Of a DNA stretch of 5,004 nucleotides, positions 1 through 5,004 are shown piece by piece (the stretch's first letter is position 1; the number at the start of each line of letters is the position of its first letter). This DNA is from Pseudomonadota bacterium (lineage in GTDB: Bacteria; Myxococcota; UBA9042; PHBI01). The stretch spans positions 1 through 5,004 of the forward strand of contig SXIE01000190.1 of NCBI GenBank assembly GCA_005772945.1, written 5' to 3'. The notes beneath the pieces were generated by a model, which saw only the letters and a list, made by a program, of their open reading frames with translations, was not told where the DNA came from and did not search any database. The translations under genes and the position numbers were made by a program.

Positions 1-411
1 GGGACCCGCGCCCGGTGCATCGGCGCGCTCGGGGACGGGGGGAAGCGGAGGCGCCTCGGCGGCGCCGAGCTCGCTCCACTTCGTGGCGTTGCCGCGCGCG
101 CGCTCGACCGGGTACTTGGCGGCGTTGAGCGCGAGCTTGGCCTGGGCGGCGTCCATCAGATCGACGTCGACCTTCTGGGCCAGGTTGACGAGGCAGATGA
201 GCACGTCACCGAGCTCCTCGCGCAGGCGCTCCGCGGGCGGGAGCTCGGCCGACTCGGCGCGCCAGAGGAACAGCTCGAGCACCTCGCCGACCTCGACCGA
301 GAGCGCCATCGCCAGGTCGCGCGGCGTGTGGAACTGGCCCCAGTCGCGCGCGTGGTTGAACGCAGCGAGGGCGGCGCCGAGCGCCGAGAGGGGGGTGGAA
401 GCGTCGTTCAT
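1..411 (-). CDS. MazG-like nucleotide pyrophosphohydrolase (DCTPP1/RS21-C6 type), 3' end beyond the window
   Basis: The 137 codons visible from ATG at 411 read open to the left edge. The family hydrolyses (d)NTPs to monophosphates plus pyrophosphate in the cytoplasm, clearing the pool of unwanted or modified nucleotides. Residues 24-50 carry the family pattern W-G-x-F-H-T-P then LAMALSVEVGEVLELFLW. The Mg-binding acidic set is E40-x2-E43 and E66-x2-D69, the MazG ExxE...ExxD signature. The C-terminal helix NAAKYPVERARGNATKWSEL (96-115) matches the usual N-x2-KYP-x5-RG-x-A-x-K signature of this subgroup. The family core ends there; the remaining 22 visible residues are a Pro/Ala/Glu-rich tail, so the gene probably ends soon after the window edge. 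It lies 79 bp downstream of the methyltransferase gene on the same strand and may share its transcript. No Shine-Dalgarno is evident before the ATG, and no upstream GTG or TTG looks better. The family call is strong; the exact nucleotide substrate cannot be told from sequence. Confidence 0.9.
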   Translation of the reverse strand, partial: MNDASTPLSALGAALAAFNHARDWGQFHTPRDLAMALSVEVGEVLELFLWRAESAELPPAERLREELGDVLICLVNLAQKVDVDLMDAAQAKLALNAAKYPVERARGNATKWSELGAAEAPPLPPVPERADAPGAGP

Positions 412-461
412 GGTCGGAGTGGGGTCGGGTGTAGCAGGGTTCGAGGCGGCGGAGCAAGTCG

Positions 462-486
462 GGTGCGCGGGTGCGCGCGGTGCGCG
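462..486. repeat. Three near-tandem copies of GGTGCGCG in an intergenic gap
   Basis: Copies of the 8-mer GGTGCGCG lie at 462-469, 470-477 and 479-486, between the stop codon of the methyltransferase gene (491) and the start of the MazG-like gene (411). In such GC-rich DNA this may be simple-sequence drift. No hairpin with a following T-run is present in this gap, so I do not call a terminator. Confidence 0.45.
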
Positions 487-490
487 GGCG

Positions 491-1759
491 TCAGAGGCGC
501 GTGAGGAGCACGAGGTGCTCGTTCTTGGCGGGTCCCTTGGGTTGCGACGGCCCGAAGGTCGGACGCGGCTGGGTCGCGACAGCGCGGAGGCGCATGCCGC
601 CGAGCGTCGCCGCGACCTCGATGAGCGGGATGACCGGAAGGGCGCGCGTCCCGATCTGTCCGTCGCCGACGACGAGCGCGGCGAAGCCGCCCGGCGCGAG
701 GGCGCGGCCCCAGGTCGCGAGGGTCTTGCCGAGATCGGACGCATAGCGCGCCATCGCCTCGGGCCCGCCCAGACGCTTGGCGTCGCGGCGGCTGCCGATC
801 TCGCCGGTCGCCAGCGGGCCCGGATCCAGGTCGAGCACGGCACAGCGCAGGAGGTGGTGCTGCAGGTAATCATAGACGCCGGGATAGGGCGGCGAGGAGA
901 TGACGGCCCCGAGCGGGGGTAGCGAGGCGGGCGCAACGCGTGCATCGCCGAGCAAGAGTCGCGGCTCGGGGGCACCCGCGGGAAGCGCCTTGGCGAACTC
1001 GCCGAGCTGGCGCGCCAGCTCGTCGGTGCGCTTGACGAACCAATGCCAGACGGCGCCAGGGCGCCAGACGACCTCGCTGCGGCGGTCGATCTTGGTCACG
1101 GAGTCCGAGACCTGGCGCGAGACCTTGACGATGACCGACGAGAGCGCGGCGCCGAGGATGCGCGTGGCGGTCGCGTCGATCGCGTTCGGCGCGCCGCGCG
1201 CGCGGGCATCGCGCAACGCGATGACGAGCGCAGCGACCTCGATGAAGGCCGGCGGATCGAACCAGGCGCCGATCCGTTCGTGGAGGCGGACGTCGCGCCG
1301 GCCGCCGTCGTTCACGGCGCGCGCGGCTTTGACGAGCGCCTTGGCGCGGGGCAGGAGCGACTGCAGGAGAGCCGGCGGGCCGCGCCGCGTGCGGGTCCAG
1401 GCGACCTCGAGCGCGACGGGGTTGAGGTCGCTGCCGACCGCCATGCGCCCCGCGAGCATCGCCTCGAGCACGATCGTGCCGCCGCCCATGAACGGGTCCG
1501 CGATGGCCGCGCCGGCGGGCGCCCCGGCGACGAGCACGCGCGCCGTGTGCGGATGGAGGCGCGCCGGCCACGCGTGGAAGGCGTGCGTCAGGAGGCGCCC
1601 GTCGTCGCCGGGGGGCGTGGTCATGGCGTCGGTCAAGAGCGCGCGGAAGGCGCTCTCACCCTCGAAGCGCGTCGGCCCGCCGACGTTGGTCAGGGACTTG
1701 CGCTTGCCGCGCGTCGGGTCGTGAGAAGGCGGACGCGGGCGGTTCGGCGGACTGGACAT
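491..1759 (-). CDS. Putative SAM-dependent DNA methyltransferase (SPPY class, N4-cytosine or N6-adenine type)
   Basis: This is a 422-residue protein that should transfer a methyl group from S-adenosylmethionine to an exocyclic amino group, most likely of a DNA base. In order: a basic, Pro-rich N-terminus (1-30); FHAWPARLHP (61-70), the F-H-x-x-P-A-x-x-H-P block that often precedes the SAM motif in such enzymes; SAM motif I DPFMGGGT (88-95); SDLNP (110-114), with D111 at the usual ribose-binding position; a mainly helical region of about 150 residues including KVSRQVSDS (212-220); GDAR (271-274); catalytic motif IV SSPPY (288-292), followed by PGVYDYLQHH; PGGFAALVVGDG (356-367); and a terminal NEHLVLL (413-419). 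Motif I before IV, separated by a long region, is an alpha-like order. SPPY is most typical of N4-cytosine enzymes, while NPPY is more usual in RNA methyltransferases. The ATG at 1757-1759 lacks a strong ribosome site; M46 (ATG ending at 1624) is the main alternative start. No restriction endonuclease is seen nearby. The methyltransferase call is firm; the substrate is not. Confidence 0.82.
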   Translation of the reverse strand: MSSPPNRPRPPSHDPTRGKRKSLTNVGGPTRFEGESAFRALLTDAMTTPPGDDGRLLTHAFHAWPARLHPHTARVLVAGAPAGAAIADPFMGGGTIVLEAMLAGRMAVGSDLNPVALEVAWTRTRRGPPALLQSLLPRAKALVKAARAVNDGGRRDVRLHERIGAWFDPPAFIEVAALVIALRDARARGAPNAIDATATRILGAALSSVIVKVSRQVSDSVTKIDRRSEVVWRPGAVWHWFVKRTDELARQLGEFAKALPAGAPEPRLLLGDARVAPASLPPLGAVISSPPYPGVYDYLQHHLLRCAVLDLDPGPLATGEIGSRRDAKRLGGPEAMARYASDLGKTLATWGRALAPGGFAALVVGDGQIGTRALPVIPLIEVAATLGGMRLRAVATQPRPTFGPSQPKGPAKNEHLVLLTRL

Positions 1760-1766
1760 CGCGCGC

Positions 1767-1776
1767 GACTCTAGTC
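1767..1776. repeat. Short inverted repeat GACT-CT-AGTC in a 31-bp divergent gap
   Basis: GACT (1767-1770) and AGTC (1773-1776) form a small palindrome inside the only non-coding DNA between the divergent starts of the methyltransferase gene (1759) and rsuA (1791). The gap is too short for two separate full promoters, so at least one promoter must overlap a coding region or the two must share DNA. The symmetry could be an operator half or simple chance; four-base arms are weak evidence. Confidence 0.3.
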
Positions 1777-1790
1777 ATACGACGGACGCG

Positions 1791-2531
1791 ATGTCGACGC
1801 TTCGCCTGGACGCCTACGTAGCCAAAGCCCTGCCGTGTAGCCGTGCGGATGCGCAGCGCTATATCCGGGGCCGCCACATCGCGGTCGGCGGCGAGGTCGT
1901 TCGGGATTTTGCGCAGCACGTCGCGGACGGCGCGGACGTGACCATCGACGGCACGCCGCTCGCGCTCCCCACGCTGACGCTCCTCGTCATGCACAAGCCG
2001 CTCGGGGTCGTCTCCTCGACCGCCGATCCGCGCGACCGCACCGTCATCGACCTCGTGCCCGAGGCGCTCGCGCGCCCGGGGCTGGCGCCGATCGGGCGCC
2101 TCGACAAGGACGCGACCGGCCTCCTGCTCCTGACCGACGACGGGCCGCTACTCCACGCGCTGACGCATCCGCGGCGCCACGTGCCCCGCACCTACGAGGT
2201 CGTCCACGCGCGCGCGCTGGTCGACGACGCGGCGGCGCGGGCGGCAGCCGGGCTCGTGCTGGCGGACGGCACGCGCTGCAGACCGGCCGAGGTCACGGTG
2301 CTCGGTCCCGGACGCGCCCGGGTGGTCGTCCACGAGGGCAAGCACCATCAGGTCAAGCGCATGATCGGCGCGCTCGGCGGGCACGTCACGGCGCTGCATC
2401 GCTCGCAGTTCGGGGCGCTCGCGCTGCCCGCCGATCTTGCCGAGGGGGACGTGCGTCGCCTGACCGACGCCGAAGCGGCGCTCGTGCTCGGGAGCGTCGC
2501 GGGCGGCCCGGACGAGCCCAACGCGACCTGA
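1791..2531 (+). CDS. rsuA: 16S rRNA pseudouridine(516) synthase RsuA
   Basis: This 246-residue protein (E. coli RsuA has 231) isomerises a specific uridine of 16S rRNA, U516 in E. coli numbering, to pseudouridine during small-subunit assembly. An S4-like RNA-binding domain starts at once with LRLDAYVAKAL and SRADAQRYIRG (4-27) and continues with the V-x-G-E-V-V-R segment. The catalytic domain has HKPLGVVSSTADP (68-80), motif II GRLDKDATGLLLLTDDG (102-118) with D105 as the expected nucleophile, and EGKHHQVKRM (182-191), which matches the RsuA E-G-x-x-H-Q-V-K-R-M block. HPRRH, LHR and ALPADLAEGDVRRLT also align with RsuA, so it fits RsuA better than RluB or RluE. The ATG at 1791 puts RLD close to the N-terminus as in E. 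coli, which supports this start, although only a weak GGA precedes it. The gene stands alone on the plus strand, divergent from the methyltransferase and convergent with the lipoprotein 42 bp beyond its stop. No intrinsic terminator is visible in that gap. Confidence 0.93.
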   Translation: MSTLRLDAYVAKALPCSRADAQRYIRGRHIAVGGEVVRDFAQHVADGADVTIDGTPLALPTLTLLVMHKPLGVVSSTADPRDRTVIDLVPEALARPGLAPIGRLDKDATGLLLLTDDGPLLHALTHPRRHVPRTYEVVHARALVDDAAARAAAGLVLADGTRCRPAEVTVLGPGRARVVVHEGKHHQVKRMIGALGGHVTALHRSQFGALALPADLAEGDVRRLTDAEAALVLGSVAGGPDEPNAT

Positions 2532-2573
2532 CAGCGCCGGAGCCCCCGCGACTTCAACCACGGCCGACGATGT

Positions 2574-3161
2574 TCAATCGGGGGCCATCATCTCGGTGAG
2601 GGCGCTCATGACACTGGCGTCCTGACCGCACGTGGTCATGCCGTCCATCATCTTCTTCTGAATGGTTTCCATGGCGCCGTTCTTGGCCAGCCACTCGCTT
2701 AGCTTTTCTTGCGCGGCGGGGTTGCGCTGCCACTTCTGGGCTTCCTGGAGGAAGTCTTTGTTTTCGGCGGTGACCCTCTTGATCGCGGTGGCCATCACGG
2801 CGCAATCCCGCGCATTGTTGGAAATGGCGTCGCCGAGCTTCACGAACATCCCCACGAGCTTGGGGCCCGCGGCCTCTACCTCGGCATCGGTCGGAACCGG
2901 AGCCGCGGTGGCAGGCGGCGCCGCCGCGAGCTCATCCGTCGGCGCAGGGGCCGGGGCCCCGGCAGGTACGGCCGGAGGCGGCGCAGGTGCGACCGAAGGC
3001 GGCGCAGGTGCGACCGAAGGCGGCGCAGGTGCGTCGCCATCCGCGGCGTTGGTCGTGGCGGGAGCAACCGAAACCGTCTTGTTGTCGGCGGCTTCTTCTT
3101 TCTTCGTGCAGCCGGCCAGCAGGATGGTTGTGGCGATCGCAAGACAACCGGTGCCCTTCAT
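2574..3161 (-). CDS. Small lipoprotein of unknown function with a repeat-encoded Pro/Ala linker
   Basis: This is a 195-residue protein I cannot assign to a named family. Residues 1-18 form a type II signal: MKG, a hydrophobic stretch, then lipobox LLAGC with C18 as the expected lipidated cysteine. The following TKKEE lacks Asp at +2, which in proteobacteria usually favours outer-membrane sorting. Residues about 40-90 are a flexible Pro/Ala linker containing APAPPSV-type heptads encoded by a 21-bp tandem repeat. Residues about 92-192 form a predicted all-helical domain rich in Lys, Glu, Met and Gln, with C120 and C178 able to form a disulfide in the periplasm. A good ribosome site (GAAAGGA) sits 6 nt before the ATG, fixing the start. 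It is 79 bp downstream of rlmN on the same strand and may be cotranscribed or have its own promoter in the AT-richer leader. Base composition is lower in GC than in the neighbours (about 59% over 2641-2820 by hand count). Export and lipidation are well supported; the role is unknown. Confidence 0.88.
   Translation of the reverse strand: MKGTGCLAIATTILLAGCTKKEEAADNKTVSVAPATTNAADGDAPAPPSVAPAPPSVAPAPPPAVPAGAPAPAPTDELAAAPPATAAPVPTDAEVEAAGPKLVGMFVKLGDAISNNARDCAVMATAIKRVTAENKDFLQEAQKWQRNPAAQEKLSEWLAKNGAMETIQKKMMDGMTTCGQDASVMSALTEMMAPD
2977..3033. repeat. 21-bp direct tandem repeat, about 2.7 copies, inside the lipoprotein gene
   Basis: The unit GGCGGCGCAGGTGCGACCGA plus A occurs identically at 2977-2997 and 2998-3018, followed by a 15-base partial copy at 3019-3033. 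The length is a multiple of three, so each copy adds seven residues (a circular form of APAPPSV) to the Pro/Ala linker without changing frame. The identity of the copies at DNA level suggests recent duplication by slippage. Confidence 0.93.
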
Positions 3162-3167
3162 TCGAGG

Positions 3168-3174
3168 TCCTTTC
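3168..3174 (-). promoter_or_regulatory. Ribosome binding site of the lipoprotein gene
   Basis: On the minus strand the sequence reads GAAAGGA, ending 6 nt before the ATG at 3161-3159. It is the clearest Shine-Dalgarno in the window and fixes the lipoprotein start. The leader just upstream (about 3190-3206) is notably A/T-rich for this genome and could hold a promoter, but I find no convincing -35/-10 pair. Confidence 0.75.
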
Positions 3175-3209
3175 AGGAACGCATACGTGCAAGAAAATCT
3201 GTTTTGACG

Positions 3210-3230
3210 CTGGAGTCCAGCCGACTGGAC
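3210..3230. repeat. Inverted repeat GTCCAG-CCGA-CTGGAC with an overlapping second palindrome
   Basis: GTCCAG (3215-3220) and CTGGAC (3225-3230) are perfect 6-bp arms around a 4-base loop. A further CTGGA at 3210-3214 makes CTGGA-G-TCCAG, a second palindrome sharing the middle arm. It begins about 10 nt after the rlmN stop codon in transcript direction. On the minus strand there is no immediate U-run after the stem, the first T-run coming some 15 nt later, so it is not a standard intrinsic terminator. It may be a small mRNA hairpin between rlmN and the lipoprotein gene, or a protein site. Confidence 0.5.
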
Positions 3231-3240
3231 CGCGCGAGCG

Positions 3241-4362
3241 CTACTCCGCGTGGACCGCGGTGCCGTCGAGCTGCCCGCACGCCGCGCCGATGTCGTCGCC
3301 CTTCGAGTAGCGCACCGTCACCGTATAGCCGTGGTCGAGCAGCACCTGGCCGAAGCCGTCGACCGCCTGCGGTGTCGGGCGCGCGTACTGCGATCCAGGC
3401 CACGGGTTGAACGGGATGAGGTTCACCTTGCAGCGCAGCCCGCGCAACATCTTGGCGACGCGCTCGGCGTCGTCGCGCGTGTCGTTCACGCCCGCCAAGA
3501 GAACGTACTCGACCGTGATGCGCCGCCGCGTCGCGAGCGGGAACGCCTTCAGGGTCTTGACCAGCTCCTCGATCGGCCAGGCCTTGTTGATCGGGATGAG
3601 CGCGGTCCGCTGCACGTTGTGCGACGCGTTCAGGCTCACCGCGAGCTGCGGCTGGAGGTCTTCCTTTGCAAGTCGCTGCAACTTCGGAACGACCCCGCTG
3701 GTCGATACGGTGATGCGCCGCGGCGAGATCTGGATGCCGAGCTCGTCGGTCAGAATCCTGAGCGATCGCATGACGTTGTCGTAGTTGTCGAGCGGCTCGC
3801 CCATCCCCATATAGACGATGTTCGCGACGCGCGTCGGGCCGTCGCCGCCCGCGCCCGCCTCTTCCGCGAGCACCTTCTGTGCCCACAGCACCTGGTCCAC
3901 GATCTCGCTCGCGGCGAGGTTGCGCCGAAGCGGCATGCGCGCCGTCAGGCAGAAATCGCAGCCGATCTTGCACCCGACCTGCGACGACACGCACTGCGTG
4001 ATGCGGTCCTCCATCGGGATGAGGACCGACTCGATGCGGTCGCCGTCCGCTGTCCGAAAGAGCAGCTTGCGCGTCCCGTCCTGCGACCGTTTGACGTCCT
4101 CCAGCGCGAGGCCGCCGAGGCGCGCGACCGCCTCCAGGCTGGTCCTCAGCGGCTTGTTGAGGTCCGTCATCTCCTCGAAGGAGTTGACCCCGCGCATGTG
4201 GATCCAACGGAAGATCTGGTCGGCGCGGAAGCGTGGCTCGCCGAGCGAGGCCGTCACCCATGTCGTCAGCTCGGCGCGCGTCATCGCCTTCAGGTCGGCC
4301 TTGGCAACCACGGCGAGCGGCGTCGCGTCGGGTCGGATCGGGTCCTGGGGGGCGAGCGTCAT
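3241..4362 (-). CDS. rlmN: Radical-SAM rRNA adenine-C2 methyltransferase RlmN
   Basis: This 373-residue protein (E. coli RlmN has 384) methylates C2 of A2503 in the peptidyl-transferase region of 23S rRNA, and in some bacteria A37 of certain tRNAs, using two SAM molecules and a 4Fe-4S cluster. The N-terminal accessory domain includes FRADQIFRWIHMRGVNSFEE (45-64). The radical-SAM cluster motif is C131-x3-C135-x2-C138 (CKIGCDFC). The two catalytic cysteines are present: C124 in QCVSSQVGC, seven residues before the cluster as in E. coli C118/C125, and C362 in DIGAACGQL, matching E. coli C355. The SAM-binding GMGEP block is at 186-190, with STSG at 220-223, SLNASH at 243-248 and EYVLLAGVND at 285-294. 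The start at 4362 gives about 25 residues before the conserved part and has only a weak AAGAG upstream. The gene is divergent from the TPR gene (59-bp gap) and followed on its strand by the lipoprotein. Cfr (C8 methylation) is an unlikely alternative given full RlmN-like motifs and the chromosomal setting. Confidence 0.97.
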   Translation of the reverse strand: MTLAPQDPIRPDATPLAVVAKADLKAMTRAELTTWVTASLGEPRFRADQIFRWIHMRGVNSFEEMTDLNKPLRTSLEAVARLGGLALEDVKRSQDGTRKLLFRTADGDRIESVLIPMEDRITQCVSSQVGCKIGCDFCLTARMPLRRNLAASEIVDQVLWAQKVLAEEAGAGGDGPTRVANIVYMGMGEPLDNYDNVMRSLRILTDELGIQISPRRITVSTSGVVPKLQRLAKEDLQPQLAVSLNASHNVQRTALIPINKAWPIEELVKTLKAFPLATRRRITVEYVLLAGVNDTRDDAERVAKMLRGLRCKVNLIPFNPWPGSQYARPTPQAVDGFGQVLLDHGYTVTVRYSKGDDIGAACGQLDGTAVHAE

Positions 4363-4408
4363 GGCCCGGGGCTCTTACCGAAAGCGGGCATGCCTGGCCA
4401 GCTTCCGG

Positions 4409-4414
4409 TATTGT
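4409..4414 (+). promoter_or_regulatory. Possible -10 element (TATTGT) for the TPR gene
   Basis: TATTGT agrees with TATAAT at four of six positions and ends 7 nt before the ATG at 4422. If used, transcription would begin at or next to the start codon, giving a leaderless message, consistent with the absence of a Shine-Dalgarno. No -35 hexamer stands at the right distance. This is a weak call resting on one hexamer. Confidence 0.2.
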
Positions 4415-4421
4415 GCGCGCC

Positions 4422-5004
4422 ATGTTCGGAACCAACGTCGTCACCGTCGTCGCTGTCGTGGTCTTGTCGCTCGGGCTCGCGCCCGCTTCCTACGCGGCCG
4501 CGCCCACCCCGAAAGCGGTCGAGGTCTACAAGCAGGGCATCGCCAAGAAGGCGGCCGGCGACGTTGCGGGGGCCCAGGCGCTGTTCGAGCAATGCCTGAC
4601 GATCGACAGCACCTACGGCCGCTGCCACTTCTCGCTCGGCGTGCTGCTCAAGCAACAGCAGAAGCTCGACGGCGCCGAGACGCACTTCCGCGCGGCGGTC
4701 GCGGCGTACCCGACCTGGGGTCAGGCGCATCTCTCGCTCGCCCACACGCTCGTCAAGAAGGGCGACACCATGCACGCCCGCGTCGAGATCGAGGCCGCGC
4801 TCGCCGACCCCGACCTCGAGCGCGACGACCGCGCCCAGGCCTGGAACACGCGCGGCGTCCTCGATCGCAAAGAGGAACTCTGGGCGGACGCGGTGCGCGC
4901 CTACGACAAGGCGCTCGAGATCGACCCGAGCTCGGCCATCTTCACGCAGAACAAGGCGCTCGCGCTCGCGAAGCTCGAGGGCCAGTTGGAGGCCGCCATC
5001 GCGA
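4422..5004 (+). CDS. Secreted tetratricopeptide-repeat protein, 3' end beyond the window
   Basis: The 194 codons visible from ATG at 4422 run open to the right edge. Residues 6-20 are hydrophobic (VVTVVAVVVLSLGLA) and end in APASYA-A, so a signal peptide cut after A25 is likely; there is no lipobox. At least four TPR units follow: 32-65 (with AGDVAGAQALFEQCL), 66-99 (LGVLL...AETHFRAAVAAYP), 100-137 (longer by four residues) and 138-171 (RGVLDRKEELWADAVRAYDKALEIDP, the best match to consensus). A fifth starts at 172. TPR arrays are protein-binding scaffolds, here probably periplasmic; the partner is unknown. C58 and C68 straddle the first repeat boundary and might pair. The n-region after ATG 4422 has no Lys or Arg, unusual for a signal peptide. 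An in-frame GTG at 4413-4415 would add an Arg and is a plausible alternative start. Neither start has a clear ribosome site. TPR and export are well supported; specific function is not. Confidence 0.88.
   Translation, partial: MFGTNVVTVVAVVVLSLGLAPASYAAAPTPKAVEVYKQGIAKKAAGDVAGAQALFEQCLTIDSTYGRCHFSLGVLLKQQQKLDGAETHFRAAVAAYPTWGQAHLSLAHTLVKKGDTMHARVEIEAALADPDLERDDRAQAWNTRGVLDRKEELWADAVRAYDKALEIDPSSAIFTQNKALALAKLEGQLEAAIA

Noticed and set aside
83..1774. Several 240-280-codon plus-strand frames over the MazG and methyltransferase genes
   Set aside because: Shadow frames of high-GC genes with skewed composition and no motif. The minus-strand frames contain the ExxE/ExxD, DPFMGGGT and SSPPY motifs.
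2532..2573. Possible bidirectional terminator between rsuA and the lipoprotein gene
   Set aside because: No stem of useful length followed by a T-run on either strand in these 42 bp.
2662..3207. 181-codon plus-strand frame with GGAGATE repeats opposite the lipoprotein
   Set aside because: The repeats are the 21-bp repeat read on the other strand. The minus frame has a lipobox, a good ribosome site and balanced composition.
3204..3209. TTGACG on the plus strand, resembling a -35 box
   Set aside because: No -10 at the right distance and no plus-strand gene downstream until 4422.
3173..4444. 423-codon minus-strand frame overlapping rlmN in another phase
   Set aside because: Arg/Gly/Ala-rich composition without any domain; rlmN accounts for the coding signal in this stretch.
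3250..4599. 449-codon plus-strand open frame antisense to rlmN
   Set aside because: It lies opposite an unmistakable RlmN with all catalytic cysteines; the translation is Arg/His/Val-rich low-complexity text typical of the opposite strand of GC-rich genes.
1..5004. A defence island, restriction-modification system or mobile element
   Set aside because: Apart from one methyltransferase there is no nuclease, transposase, integrase, toxin or array; the neighbours are housekeeping rRNA-modification and envelope genes.

Overview
The window is a compact, GC-rich bacterial chromosomal segment. Strong third-position GC leaves long antisense open frames almost everywhere. It carries six genes, four complete and one cut at each edge. 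The GC bias, a Pro/Ala-linker lipoprotein with a small Cys-containing helical domain, and a secreted TPR protein suggest a myxobacterium-like organism (Myxococcota, formerly Deltaproteobacteria). That placement is inference from style, not from a marker gene.

Layout, left to right. Positions 1-411 (minus) hold most of a MazG-like nucleotide pyrophosphohydrolase that runs off the left edge. Positions 491-1759 (minus) hold a putative SAM-dependent DNA methyltransferase with DPFMGGGT and SSPPY motifs, upstream of and co-directional with the MazG gene. A 31-bp divergent gap separates it from rsuA (1791-2531, plus), the 16S rRNA pseudouridine synthase. rsuA converges on a small lipoprotein of unknown function (2574-3161, minus), whose linker is encoded by a 21-bp tandem repeat. 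Upstream of that on the same strand is rlmN (3241-4362, minus), the radical-SAM 23S rRNA adenosine-C2 methyltransferase with all key cysteines present. A 59-bp divergent gap leads to a secreted TPR-repeat protein (4422 to the right edge, plus).

Two genes (rsuA, rlmN) modify ribosomal RNA, one cleans the nucleotide pool, one methylates probably DNA, and two encode envelope or exported proteins. All non-coding gaps are under 80 bp. I see no tRNA, rRNA, CRISPR array, insertion sequence, attachment site or clear intrinsic terminator. I do not see a convincing new multi-gene system. The least ordinary items are the methyltransferase, which has no visible restriction partner and a long region between its motifs, and the lipoprotein with its repeat-encoded linker.
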